This document shows, in pieces, positions 9,953 to 19,472 of a stretch of 64,000 nucleotides of DNA (its first letter is position 1; each line of letters begins with the position of its first letter). A model generated the notes under the pieces. It did not search any database, was not told where the DNA came from, and saw nothing but the letters and a program-made list of their open reading frames with translations. Position numbers and translations under genes: made by a program. Source of the stretch: Chondrus crispus (taxonomy: Eukaryota > Rhodophyta > Florideophyceae > Gigartinales > Gigartinaceae); NCBI RefSeq assembly GCF_000350225.1, contig NW_005178551.1:22162-86161 (forward strand), given 5' to 3'.

Positions 9953-10151
9953 TGCTCTATAGATTTTGCACCCTCTACAGTAGCCGAAGTGATCGTATTT
10001 TTCGAAATAATTAAGGGTTCGATGTGAAAGTTCGTTACTTTATATGATTTGCAAAATAACGGTCTGCCGGAAGTTTTTTGTTTTGAACGGAACATTTTTC
10101 ACGGGAATTCGTTCAACAATTGGGGGTGCTCTTTAGTTTTTTCTTGCACTG
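9953..10151. repeat. Right long terminal inverted repeat (IR/DR)
   Basis: 199 bp, the inverted partner of 8608-8805. The inner end TGCTCTATAGATTTTGCACC and the outer end TTTAGTTTTTTCTTGCACTG mirror the left terminus. Confidence 0.8.
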
Positions 10152-11070
10152 TACTAAAGTACCCTTCTCACTGGCTTAATGTGGGACGCATAAGAAGTTA
10201 TGATAAATATGTGAATGCAGTGCGTCTTCGAAGAAAATTGCCTTTATTTGGACGGGAGAATTGGTCTCCAAAGTGTGCCAGAGTCAAAGTGGGACGACGA
10301 GAAATTTCATGTCTTGCACGCTTCATCTGTAATGGGAGAGACCCAGCAAAGCCGACGCTGCCGTGTGCTTGCGGGTCCTCAACAACTCGCGTTCCTCAAC
10401 CTGCATCCGCTGTTTTCGGGCTCTTGGCCATTGCGAAATTGGCAAGTCGTCGCGAACTATGTCTTCGAGAGGCGACACCGCAGACTGCACTTCAGACGTT
10501 TCTGAGAGTCAATATTTGTTTTGTTTGCAGTATCATTCTCTACATTAAACTCCTGAATGTGATAAACGTTGGGTACGGGCGCTTTTGGAGGATTCCGCCC
10601 CTCTAAATGAGCACGAACGGACTGCAAATTGCCAACCGTCGCTGCGTTTTCTGTTGCGAGGAATTTTCTATTAGATTTCTTAGATGTGGGGTTCTTTGAC
10701 AGGCATATATTCTTTCTCAGAATGCGCAACACATAATCATTATTGAGAGCGACGGAAACCTCTGCAAAAGCATAAGCAGAAAACAGACCGTTTGTAAGAG
10801 CATGTGAATATGTTTATCAAACGAATATATTTAATTCGTTGCGAAATAGTTTAGCAAAATCATATGCGCGAAACTATGCAGCGCGGCATTATAATTTTGT
10901 TGTCACAATTTGAGCCTTGTCATAGATTGAGCCTGTGAGAAGGGTACTGTAGGCACCATATGGTGACGTCCGTCCCCCTGTACCCTTCGTGACCGGGGCA
11001 ATTTCGGAATCGGGAGCAATTTGGGAATTTTTAGTATTCTCAAGAACACGCCGTTGCCATCCTAGCGATA
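10152..11070. other. Spacer with a cysteine-rich coding scrap
   Basis: No intact gene. A + strand stretch at about 10215-10548 reads protein-like across two frames, ending in a cluster with Cys-X2-Cys pairs (STCIRCFRALGHC). That is reminiscent of a transposase C-terminal zinc ribbon but too short to assign. Positions about 10980-11030 carry the block GTACCCTTCGTGACCGGGGC followed by AATTT, which recurs inverted near 58.5 kb. Confidence 0.35.
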
Positions 11071-13412
11071 CAAGTATGGTACCCCCTATTTGGGACAATT
11101 TTCAGATTTTAAACACAAAAAGTTCCAGAACTGGACCCCGAGCGCCGATTTGATGTCTACTGAGAGAGTAGAACACAGCCTTTCACATCCTGTAGCACAT
11201 ATTTGACCACGGAGCATTTCTCAGATGAGACGGTCAGTTTCTTCAGGCAGTTCACTCAAGTCAAAATGGGAAAAACGTAGCCCGTACGTTGGACAGCATA
11301 TGACAATCATGGCCCAAACATTTTAATCAGAATATGATTACAAGGCTGGAAAACATATCAGTCGGCACTGCCTGATCTCGGAACTGCGGTTGAAAGCAAA
11401 GCATCAGCGGCATGATTTTCCTGGCGTCGATGCTATGTTGCGCGATTCTTGGCTATCTGTCTCCGGATGCGAATAGGTCGAGAAAGAATGAGGGGATCTC
11501 CATATGTCGCTGTCCGTCGTTGCGCACGTCGCATGCAGACCAAAATGCGTGTTTCCCGAGTCCGCTCGTACAGTATCTTCTTGGTTGCGTCCGGATTGCG
11601 TTCACGACGCTGTTGGGCGTCAATTTTTGCCCTGTCTCGCTTAAAGTTTCCATGCACAAGCGCCATTGCGGAGGTTTTCATGAGAACTAAACCAGCGGAA
11701 GTATCCAAGTAGCCATTTGCCATCAGCCTGGGACGTAGTCCTAGTCCATTGCGGCTCTCAAATCTTTTCAATTCCAGAAAATCTCCAAGCTCATCAACTG
11801 TCAATATGCGACTCCGGTTTAGAGCCGACTCAGGTAGTGGACGTGATAGTAATGCGGGCGCGTGCAGTGGCCAGATACCTGCTTTCGCGAAGCCTGACAC
11901 AATGTTTTTTCTTGTAAAGGATTGATAAAATGCTTCTCTCATGATTTTCAGATAATCAAAAATGTCGTATTTGTTACTCACACATGGTGATGCCAGCCGC
12001 TCCACATTTGCGCGCAATGACTCCTTAAAGGGCCCAAAAACAGAGATATCGAGTAGTTGTGTGTATCCGCTTGTGTGCGCCGGGAGAGCGTATACGATAA
12101 CGCCTCCAGATTGTAATTTTTTTAAGGCTTGGTACGTCATATGGCTTCTGTAACCATCAAGGACCAACAAAACCTTCCGATTGTTCATTGTCAAATCCTT
12201 CACATCGTCAACAAATAGCTTAGCCCATTCAATAAAATTGTAGCTATCCACCCCGGCGACGTTTTCTCGCATTGTAACTATGCTGCCTCTCGGTAGGCAG
12301 TCCGCCAAAGTTTCCACGACCGGTTTTCCATCAACCACAGTAGTTCTGAATTGTAAATATTTTCCTTTACAGACGAACATTGACCTCCCTGGTGCCTCAT
12401 TTGCGAAAATTACAGACAACATGGTTATGCGATTCACATTTAGAAATTCTGGGCTTCGCTGTTGTGGTTGTACTCCACGTAAATTGTATGCTTTTGTTCG
12501 AGCAGTCTGGTTGCAGTCTCGGTTAGGAGTGGTACCGGTTTCATCAAGATTTGCAATTCTGCATGGATCGATATTGTTTTCGGCCATTACAGACTCAAGC
12601 GCCACCAAGTGTTGAGTGAGATTTGTAGCATTGGTCCCCGCCCAACGAATTTAAAATTTGGATGCCCTAACAAAATTGATTCGTTGTCGGTGACGGTCTG
12701 CAAAGTTCTTGAGAAACTTTTTTCCAGGGAAGTTGTTGCAAAAGAGTAGGGCATTTTGGCGCTCCAGGGGAAGGGCGCTAACAAAAATCTTGATTGCGTC
12801 GCAGAGGTCTGTGCGACGAAGTGGGAAGCCCTGCAGCGCAAAGCGCTCAAGAAGCCCCACAATCACAGATTCTTCAACTTCTGTAAGATAAGTACGCGGT
12901 TTGCGTGCGATGTGTAAATTCTTAAGCCTGTAGTGGAAGGTGGAACGGGGCAGGCGCGCCATCGCATCAGCTGCTCTCGTAGATTGTCCATTCTCAGGGG
13001 CGATGATGGCTTGCTGGAACAGCTGCCTTCCTTTTTGCTCGAGACTTTTCTTTTTGGTCATAGCTGCAAGTCGTGGGCAAAAGCTGAATGGCAGATAGAA
13101 GGGGAACGGGTTGAGGGAATTGTATTGTGATTGTGGAAAACCGAAACTCGAGATGGTGAACCAAAAACACGAACGGCTTAAGCAGTTTTGGCGTAAGTCG
13201 ATGGAAAAAGGGGGTAAGGAGGGCGGGAAATTCGAATATGCCATGCAAATTCACTGCAAAGCAAAAGCTCCAGAGATATAGCCATGTTAACCGCCAAACG
13301 TTGCTGAAAACTGTCCAGAAAATGTTCTATTTCATGTATTTTAGATACATTCTCTTATTTTCTTTATTGTCCAGCAATTTGTTGCCATGTCCAACATAGG
13401 GGGTACCCATTG
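11071..13412. mobile_element. Pogo-family DNA transposon, TA-flanked
   Basis: A 2,342-bp element. The left end reads CAAGTATGGTACCCCCTATT and the right end, on the minus strand, CAATGGGTACCCCCTATGTT; both are followed by TGGGACA- or GGACA-like sequence. TA flanks each side (11069-11070 and 13413-13414). The interior is almost filled by a minus-strand pogo transposase. The inverted repeats are about 26 bp with small gaps. Confidence 0.72.
11433..13061 (-). pseudogene. Pogo-type (DDE_1) transposase with one stop
   Basis: About 543 codons in one frame, interrupted by a single TAA at 12651-12653. The N-terminal CENP-B/HTH-like part includes ADAMARLPRSTFHYRLKNLH and NNFPGKKFLKNFADRH. The DDE_1 domain shows ANLDETGTTPNRDC, VLLVLDGYRSHMT and TQLLDISVFGPFK, supplying the three acidic residues. 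The stop falls where the related copy at 62 kb has Glu (QEIRWRACNAETLT), so the frame is otherwise complete. The start is taken at MTKKKSLEQ, because residues upstream of it are hydrophobic and unlike the family. A recent loss of function is likely. Confidence 0.85.
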
Positions 13413-13565
13413 TAGTCGTACAAGTTCCTTCGTCCTCCGTCGTTGCCCTGGGATGCAGAAGTCCGCCAAAATTTAAACTCCTGCAGCCCCACGGCGTCCC
13501 AACGCTCGTAAAACTGTCTTCTACAGCACTGACATCATGACTTTGACTACAAGTATTCGTGCCTC

Positions 13566-15068
13566 ATGGGACTCTCCATACGCATGCAGAGTGCAATCGA
13601 AAAAAGGAGGCAGGAACGCGACGCATTCATGAAAAAGAAGCGGGAAAATGCCACCGCACTCCTTCGTATAGGTACTAAACGGTCTGCCGTCGTGAAAGCG
13701 ACAAATGTACCTCGCACAACAGTAGATCGGATTTATCACGCCCTCGAAGAGCGTGATGAATCCAAACTCAACGCCCTTCTATCGCCAGAAGCCCACCGCA
13801 GAGGACGCCGCACAGTTCTTGCTGAACAAGAGTCAACTTTGATAAAGAAAAGGATTGTATACGCGGCAGAAAAGGGTTTTGCACTCTCCAACGGTGATGT
13901 GAGAAACAAAATGACTCAGATAGCGTCTGACGGACGTCCACGATTTCGCACAGAATCTGGCAGTCCGTCTCAAGACACCATGCGCCATTGGCGTGCAGTG
14001 AATAGAGACGTCACTTATTGAAAAAGTAAGAACATAGACGTCGCAAAGTTGGCGGCTGAAAATTTCACTCATGTGTCAACCTTTTCAAATGCATTGAAAA
14101 AAATGCAACATGCTAATCCTAGTATATTCAACGACCCCTCCCGCCTTTGGAACCTCGACGAGACAGCTGTGGACGGTCAATATGGGGTAAGAACTAAAAT
14201 ATTTGGGTCCTTACGCACCAATCACGGTGGGTATTTGGCTTGTCAAGCTAGAAAAAACAACAAGCATATTACGATTGTGTTGGCCGCCTCGGCATCTGGT
14301 CGCAATATTTCTCCCGTTTTCATTGTAGAAGGGAAAGAATGTAATGAGCGGATGGGTCTCTCTGCTCAAACAGACCGAAATAATATGCCCTTCCGTGCAA
14401 ACTAGTAGATTGTCTCAAAAAATGTAGTTTGAGAAGGGAACCGTAATAATGACAACAGACCGGGGAAGTATGGAAAAGAGACTCATTTCCTTTGTGATAG
14501 AGCATGTGGATACATTTGTGAGGAAGACCCTACACCTGGAGCTTCCCTACTGTGTGACTCTTGACGGTCACTCCTCACGAGAAGGTTTCGAGTGGCTCGA
14601 GTTGTGCAAGCAAAAAAAGTGCGAAGTCGTTCAGTCTCCCTCAAACACGACTCACTTCTTGCAACCCTGCGACCAGGACATAAATAGTGCATTCAAAGAG
14701 GGATGCGCAAATACCGGGACCTGCTTCATAAACAAACAACGCTCGACATGCGAAGTGTGCCTGCAAATCTGATGGTGGCGATGTTGGCTTACAGTGAAAT
14801 CACGGTGGATAAGATTAATTTAAGCTTCGAAAAGTCGGGGTTATGGCCAATGGACTGCTCTTTTCTTAACAGGTTTAAGAGACCAGCACCAGATGCGGTC
14901 ACATGTGACCCAAAAAATGGCAAAGTCGCTTCCCTAAATGTCACAAATGGAACCCGGGACCCCGACAACCGGATTTTCGTAAGCTCAAAAAAACTTTGGA
15001 AGCTGCCAAAGACCCCACAACGGGACTCAGGGATGTGGAAATGCTTTTGCGCGAAAGCAGAAGTGTGA
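13566..15068 (+). pseudogene. Second pogo/jerky-like transposase, broken
   Basis: Plus-strand transposase more distant from the previous one. The N-terminal region has RSAVVKATNVPRTTVDRIYH, a helix-turn-helix. The DDE_1 domain shows SRLWNLDETAVDG, CVTLDGHSSREGFEW and TTHFLQPCDQDINSAFKEG. A C-terminal segment reads ITVDKINLSFEKSGLWPMD. There is a TGA at 14019-14021 (Tyr-stop-Lys-Ser, Arg expected). Frame shifts occur near 14400 and 14710. Terminal repeats and target duplications could not be found, so the element limits are unknown; it starts about 150 bp right of the preceding pogo element. Confidence 0.8.
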
Positions 15069-16312
15069 ATGAAATCCTTATGACAAGCACGAGTTTCTCG
15101 AACATATGTTCGAGCACTGCAAGGTACATTTTAGAAATTTCCGGAAGTCTCTAAGGAGGTCTTATGATAACTAAAACATGACCGCCTGAGAGGCTAAAAT
15201 CTAATTCCTTATTGGTCACACTTTTGACTCCCTGAGAAGGTTACTTTTACCGCCAAAAATAAAATTCAAAAAACTCCTGTGGTAGTAATAATATTCCAAA
15301 TTTAGAACCGCCGGCGGCGGTAAGTGGCCCGTGAATTATGGTAGTTCGTACGGGGTGAGATAAGTGCGCGCCACGGTGCGCCGCAGGTGTACACATGGCA
15401 TCTTTCGAGAAACTTCCATTAGATGCCACTGCTGTTAGACTGCAGGACCACCTAGAAACATGGCGTGTAATCCCACGATTGATTCCCAAATATGTTCTTC
15501 AGAGTTGTAAACTGAGTACTTCGGAGTTGGTCATCCGTTGCACGTTCCATACCTTCGCAGACGGTGTGTGCTGAGTCTAACTTTTCCGCCTCAGGCGGTC
15601 TGCCTTTCCGGTCTGCTACCGCCTCAGTCATTCTTCAGTTTCCTACTGTGCTACTGCTCCAGGCGTTCTGCCCATTCCTACTGAGGTACCGCCTCATACG
15701 AATTTCTATTTCGTATGTATACGTCGCCCCTGGTGGTCCTTCTTCCCGTCTTTGCACTACTCCAGGCAACCTCGCCTATCGACATTTATTACTGCGCTGT
15801 ACACCAATGTACAATTAAGCGTTCTTCTTTTAGACTGCGCAACGAACGCGCGTGTAATACCTCGAGTCGTCGATAAAGATCATGGGCAATTGCGCATTGG
15901 AACGTTTAGATTTTCGATAGTAATATCACTGTAGAACTATTTGACCTATGTACTTCAAGATAAATGAGCGCCTACAGCTAGACTCCGGGTCGCTACTACA
16001 GCCGAAATCCCCTTCAATTCTGGGCCCTGCCTGGCAAGCATGGGATGAATACAACTGAAAAGGACGGTTAGTTTGTAAGACAACGTACTAGGTAGTGTTC
16101 ATCGTCTTCTTACTTGTAAGATACATTAAAAATACGAAAGAATAGTCAGTTTGACACAAAAAAGAGCAGATCCGAAGCGAGTAGAAAAAATAGAACGATC
16201 CTGCAGATCTTTCTTGTGGCCGCGGCCACGACCTGCGGAGCGTCAAAGTCTGTAGACTGACCCTTGAGTGATGTCGCTCGCGCGTGAGGATCTCACCAGT
16301 CGCGACTCATGA
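15069..16312. other. Gene-poor spacer
   Basis: Nothing coding is supported. Short inverted CCGCCTCAGGCGG and repeated ACCGCCTCA motifs occur at about 15590-15690. The rest has no visible structure. Confidence 0.4.
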
Positions 16313-16358
16313 TGCCTTTATACAACCTGCAGCGATTGCTGCAGGTTGTATAAAGGCA
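16313..16358. repeat. Perfect hairpin, 21-bp arms, 4-nt loop
   Basis: Arm 16313-16333 pairs exactly with 16338-16358 around the loop GATT. It has the same arm-and-loop geometry as the hairpin at 3112-3159 but unrelated sequence. It is not inside any recognised gene. Confidence 0.9.
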
Positions 16359-16776
16359 TAATGAAGTTCGAACTTCAGAGAAGTGAAAAACACGCGCTTT
16401 TGGACATCTCCGAAAGCGCACGTTTTTCGGACACTGCACCTCAGCTTTGTTGCTACCAGAGACCTGTCCAGTGTTAGTGATTTTGTACTGGGCCCAGTAT
16501 TACGAATCGTAGGATATTACAATAAGTTCCATTACGATAATGGTTGTGCCCTGAAATGGAGACCTAGCCAATGACAACGAGGGAATTTGGAATGGGGAAC
16601 AGTTTAGCTGCCAATTGAAATGCGACATTTTTTCGCCCAAAATCGTTCATATTTGCCGCACATGTCTACATGCCTAGCTAGGCCGCTAGCCTAGTGAAAA
16701 TGTTACGCTGAACATGTTCATCGTAACGTTTTCACAAGGGATACCTTGAGGTGCTCGTGGCAGTTGTCCGAATTTC

Positions 16777-16953
16777 GAGTACTCGCTGCGCGCTGGAACC
16801 ACGCGAGTGCGCACATTTACATTTAACACGCAATTTGGGAGAAAAGGGGCACAAAGATGGCTGATTTTGGTCAATCTGTCACTCACAAAATTGCGGAAAC
16901 ATGATACCCCTACATTTCACATACGTATACAAAGCTCTGAGCACGCTGAGTAG
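16777..16953 (+). pseudogene. Fragment sharing NTQFGRKG motif
   Basis: A short open stretch reading SLRAGTTRVRTFTFNTQFGR and then KGAQRWLILV. The block resembles the minus-strand fragment at 18159-18383 (PPGWQRELSIGHINTQFGRK), so the two are inverted relatives about 1.4 kb apart. The protein family is not recognised. Both pieces are too short and isolated to be whole genes. Confidence 0.4.
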
Positions 16954-17059
16954 GAATATTTCAATAGATTGAGCATTTTCGGTTTTCTGTCGGTGACATA
17001 TGACCATGGTCATTTGTTGCACAGCTTTTAAGTATTTCGAATAGCCGATCGATACAATA

Positions 17060-17350
17060 TCAGGGATTTCGATGTTTGAGACGCCTTTTCGTCTTTGGAT
17101 TTGATACCTTCGCTTTGATAGAATCCTCCGACGGGAATTCAAGCGGAAGAGAGCTTTCTTCTTGCTCTAAATGCTCAAGCAAAAGCTTCCATGCATGCCT
17201 AGGCATAACCTCTGGATCGCTGTTGACAATTTCGTTTAGCCTGACAGTAATGTCTGACGTGCAAGGCAGGAGGAGGGTTGCTTGCAATGAGTGAGAGAAT
17301 GGAGACGGAGACAGCAAGAGCGGACGGGAGGAGTACGTTTTCGGGAACAT
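17060..17350 (-). pseudogene. Possible MULE-type transposase N-terminal piece
   Basis: 96 codons. The central part (ITVRLNEIVNSDPEVMPRHA, then LPLEFPSEDSIKAKV) has the helical spacing and the FP..I...V pattern seen ahead of the FLYWCH/MULE transposase core in many eukaryotes. The catalytic domain is not visible downstream, where the sequence decays towards 16880. The match is weak and the family may be wrong. Confidence 0.3.
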
Positions 17351-17696
17351 ATATAGTGCTCTGAAAGTGGCCGGGTATGTAGAGGAGCTGAAGAGACTGT
17401 TTTTTAGTGAGCGTCGGGTGAAGATAGTGATACAGAGAGGCGGGGTTTGGCAATACGAGGAAGCTGTGAAGGGACTGAGTAAAGACTTGAAGCGGAATGG
17501 AGGAAGCGGGAATGTGGGCAGGGGACGGGAAAATGAGGATGCAGTGGATGCAATGGATGCAACGGTTTTGATGATGCGGGCTGCCCGGCTGAGTGTACCG
17601 TTTTGTGGTGAAAGTAGTGCCGGGATTTAATTTCAAATATACCGGCGAGTGAAGCACAATTGTGATTCACCCGCCCATATAGTTGAAATCAAATGT

Positions 17697-17742
17697 GTGT
17701 CCGTCGTGTACCCTGCCTTAAGGCAGGGTGCACGCCGGACAC
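17697..17742. repeat. 46-bp palindrome with two mismatches
   Basis: The 23-bp arms meet without a loop at 17719/17720, and the inner 20 bp (17710-17729) are perfect. It lies in non-coding sequence between transposon scraps. Confidence 0.85.
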
Positions 17743-18158
17743 CAAGGACAATTACTACATCGATTACAGCATCTTTGACGATGATATCAATGCACCGTAC
17801 TGTTCTGCGACTCAAAGCCGTTGCACGTTGATTGGTGAAACGTAGCATAGAAGGGGGAGGTAGTAAGTCCCACTTACCAAGTCAACAATGTGATTTCTGT
17901 AGAGATGATGGCCGATGTGGCGGAGAGGATGTGCAACAGTGAGTCTTTGAAAGTTGCAACAACGGAGAAGGGAGTGATGTTGGTGGACATCAGCACTAGA
18001 GAAGACTTTCTAGAGACGGAAACTGAGGCTTTTTCTTTGCTGTTCAATGTCAGCCCAATTCTTTTGAAATTCGATTAAATTCATCGGCGGTCCAATTGAC
18101 CGTTACATGCTCAAAAGAGCTCGAACGTACCACAATGAATCCCATTTCTGAACCCCGT

Positions 18159-18383
18159 CTACACAGCCAATGGCACTGAATCTTCGAGAGATTGTAAAAA
18201 AATCCCTTTTAAGAGATTCGCGAAGACAGAATGCAAATCGGACCACAGCGCAATTTTTGCGCATGGTTTTGTTCTGTTGCACCAAATATGTACCCCTTTT
18301 CTCCCAAACTGCGTGTTAATGTGACCTATAGAGAGCTCTCTTTGCCAGCCCGGTGGCACCAGAACACAAGCAGCATTGATCAC
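18159..18383 (-). pseudogene. Fragment sharing NTQFGRKG motif, inverted copy
   Basis: 74 codons reading VLVPPGWQRELSIGHINTQF and then GRKGVHIWCN. It is related to 16777-16953 on the opposite strand. It could be a piece of a replication or transposition protein from a repeat family; no known domain can be named. Confidence 0.35.
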
Positions 18384-18583
18384 TGCCTTGGTCTGCGTCC
18401 AGGGGCACCAGGCCTTCTAACGCTGGGGTATTGTACAAATTGTGGTTTGTGCGAATAGGTAACATTTTGCAGTCAAGCATATACGCGGATGAGAATGCGG
18501 AATATTGGGCGCATCGCCATTGTAACTAAGATATCGTTTAATTTTGCATAGTAGTGAATACAGCTACTACCTGCATGCATTGG

Positions 18584-19189
18584 TTAACCTTTCCTAGGAG
18601 GGAATCCTTCGCCAGTTCCCAAAATGAAATGCGAGCCTCCTTCGTCAATCTTTCCGGAATGTATGACGCATACGGATGTCTCCTTCGTCCAGGACTCGCC
18701 GTTAAAGCTTACCTCGCAATCATGCAACACTATTGCCTTCCGAATACCATAATGTAACCTTAAAAGATTGTTGCCACTTGACTGCAGTATTTGACACCTT
18801 TTTCTGCCCAACAACAGGCATTTTGAAACTTCTCCTAGCGGAATGACAACAGCATACGTATGCTCATATTTGGACGCTTCTTTTTTTTTTGCTTTTGAAT
18901 TGGAATCCACTCCAGGTCTTGCTTTTTCCATAATATTCCGCGAGAGAACTAGGCCTGCTACGTACCAGAACATAGTCTCAGACTGGTTCATTGCAAAAGG
19001 TTGAGGTTCATTGGCGTATTCCATCTCGCCTTCATCTGTTAGCATGACCACTTGGTCTGTACAGGTCCGCCAAAACTTTTTCACTGTGGCCTGTACTATC
19101 TCACCTGGTCGTAATATGTCATTTCTTGGTCCGCCTTTGTCAATCTTTCTTTCTTCTATATACTCCCCTGCGTCGGAAATGCGAACCAT
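18584..19189 (-). CDS. Unknown 201-residue protein, possibly partial
   Basis: An open frame of 201 residues with even composition, not biased like a shadow. It has a Lys-rich patch (SNSKAKKKEASKYEH) at mid-length and no membrane segment or recognised motif. The start Met lies only 67 bp from the broken 5' LTR of the Ty3/gypsy element, so the 5' part of a longer gene may have been removed. It may itself belong to a transposon. No function is proposed. Confidence 0.4.
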   Translation of the reverse strand: MVRISDAGEYIEERKIDKGGPRNDILRPGEIVQATVKKFWRTCTDQVVMLTDEGEMEYANEPQPFAMNQSETMFWYVAGLVLSRNIMEKARPGVDSNSKAKKKEASKYEHTYAVVIPLGEVSKCLLLGRKRCQILQSSGNNLLRLHYGIRKAIVLHDCEVSFNGESWTKETSVCVIHSGKIDEGGSHFILGTGEGFPPRKG

Positions 19190-19255
19190 GAACCATGCAT
19201 GATATCATAAATGTTACAGTGCATTGAACACCGGAAGTTCCTACTCCAACTCGAA

Positions 19256-19371
19256 CACACCCGGGTTCTACAGTCGCCTGAAAGCCTCTACCACTTCCCC
19301 TAGCTACCTAGTACACGACCCTACAAACGACCCTTGTTTTAGCACGTGACCACGTTTTGCGTTCTACTACA
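19256..19371 (+). repeat. 5' LTR, only its last 116 bp
   Basis: Matches 29648-29764, the end of the 3' LTR, with a few substitutions and one missing C, and ends in the same TACTACA. About 490 bp of U3/R sequence is missing, so the element has no promoter of its own at this end. Confidence 0.9.
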
Positions 19372-19372
19372 C

Positions 19373-19390
19373 TGGTCTCCCGACCTAGAA
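19373..19390 (+). promoter_or_regulatory. Candidate tRNA primer-binding site
   Basis: TGGTCTCCCGACCTAGAA begins one base after the LTR, and TGG matches the CCA end of a tRNA. I could not name the tRNA from the sequence. Confidence 0.6.
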
Positions 19391-19472
19391 GTGTACTTCT
19401 CTTTCCCTTTTCACGATTTCCTTTCTTCTCCTTCCGTGGCAGTCTTCCCTTTCACCTCGTCCTTCCCCCGAG

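Larger units (their letters stand above)
8608..10151. mobile_element. Tc1/mariner element with long IR/DR termini
   Basis: A 1,544-bp element. The outer termini CAGTGCACGAAAAACTAAAG (left) and CAGTGCAAGAAAAAACTAAA (right, minus strand) both run on into AGAGCACCCCCA and are flanked by TA at 8606-8607 and 10152-10153. The inverted similarity extends for about 200 bp at each end. It finishes in a second motif, CTGTAGAGGGTG followed by ACTATAGAGCA-like sequence, that partly repeats the outer end in direct orientation. That is the IR/DR layout known from some Tc1-like elements. A minus-strand transposase fills the middle. Confidence 0.85.

Noticed and set aside
10049-10606. 185-codon plus-strand frame
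   Set aside because: It starts inside the right terminal repeat of the mariner element and changes character midway; only a small cysteine-rich part looks protein-like, in another frame.
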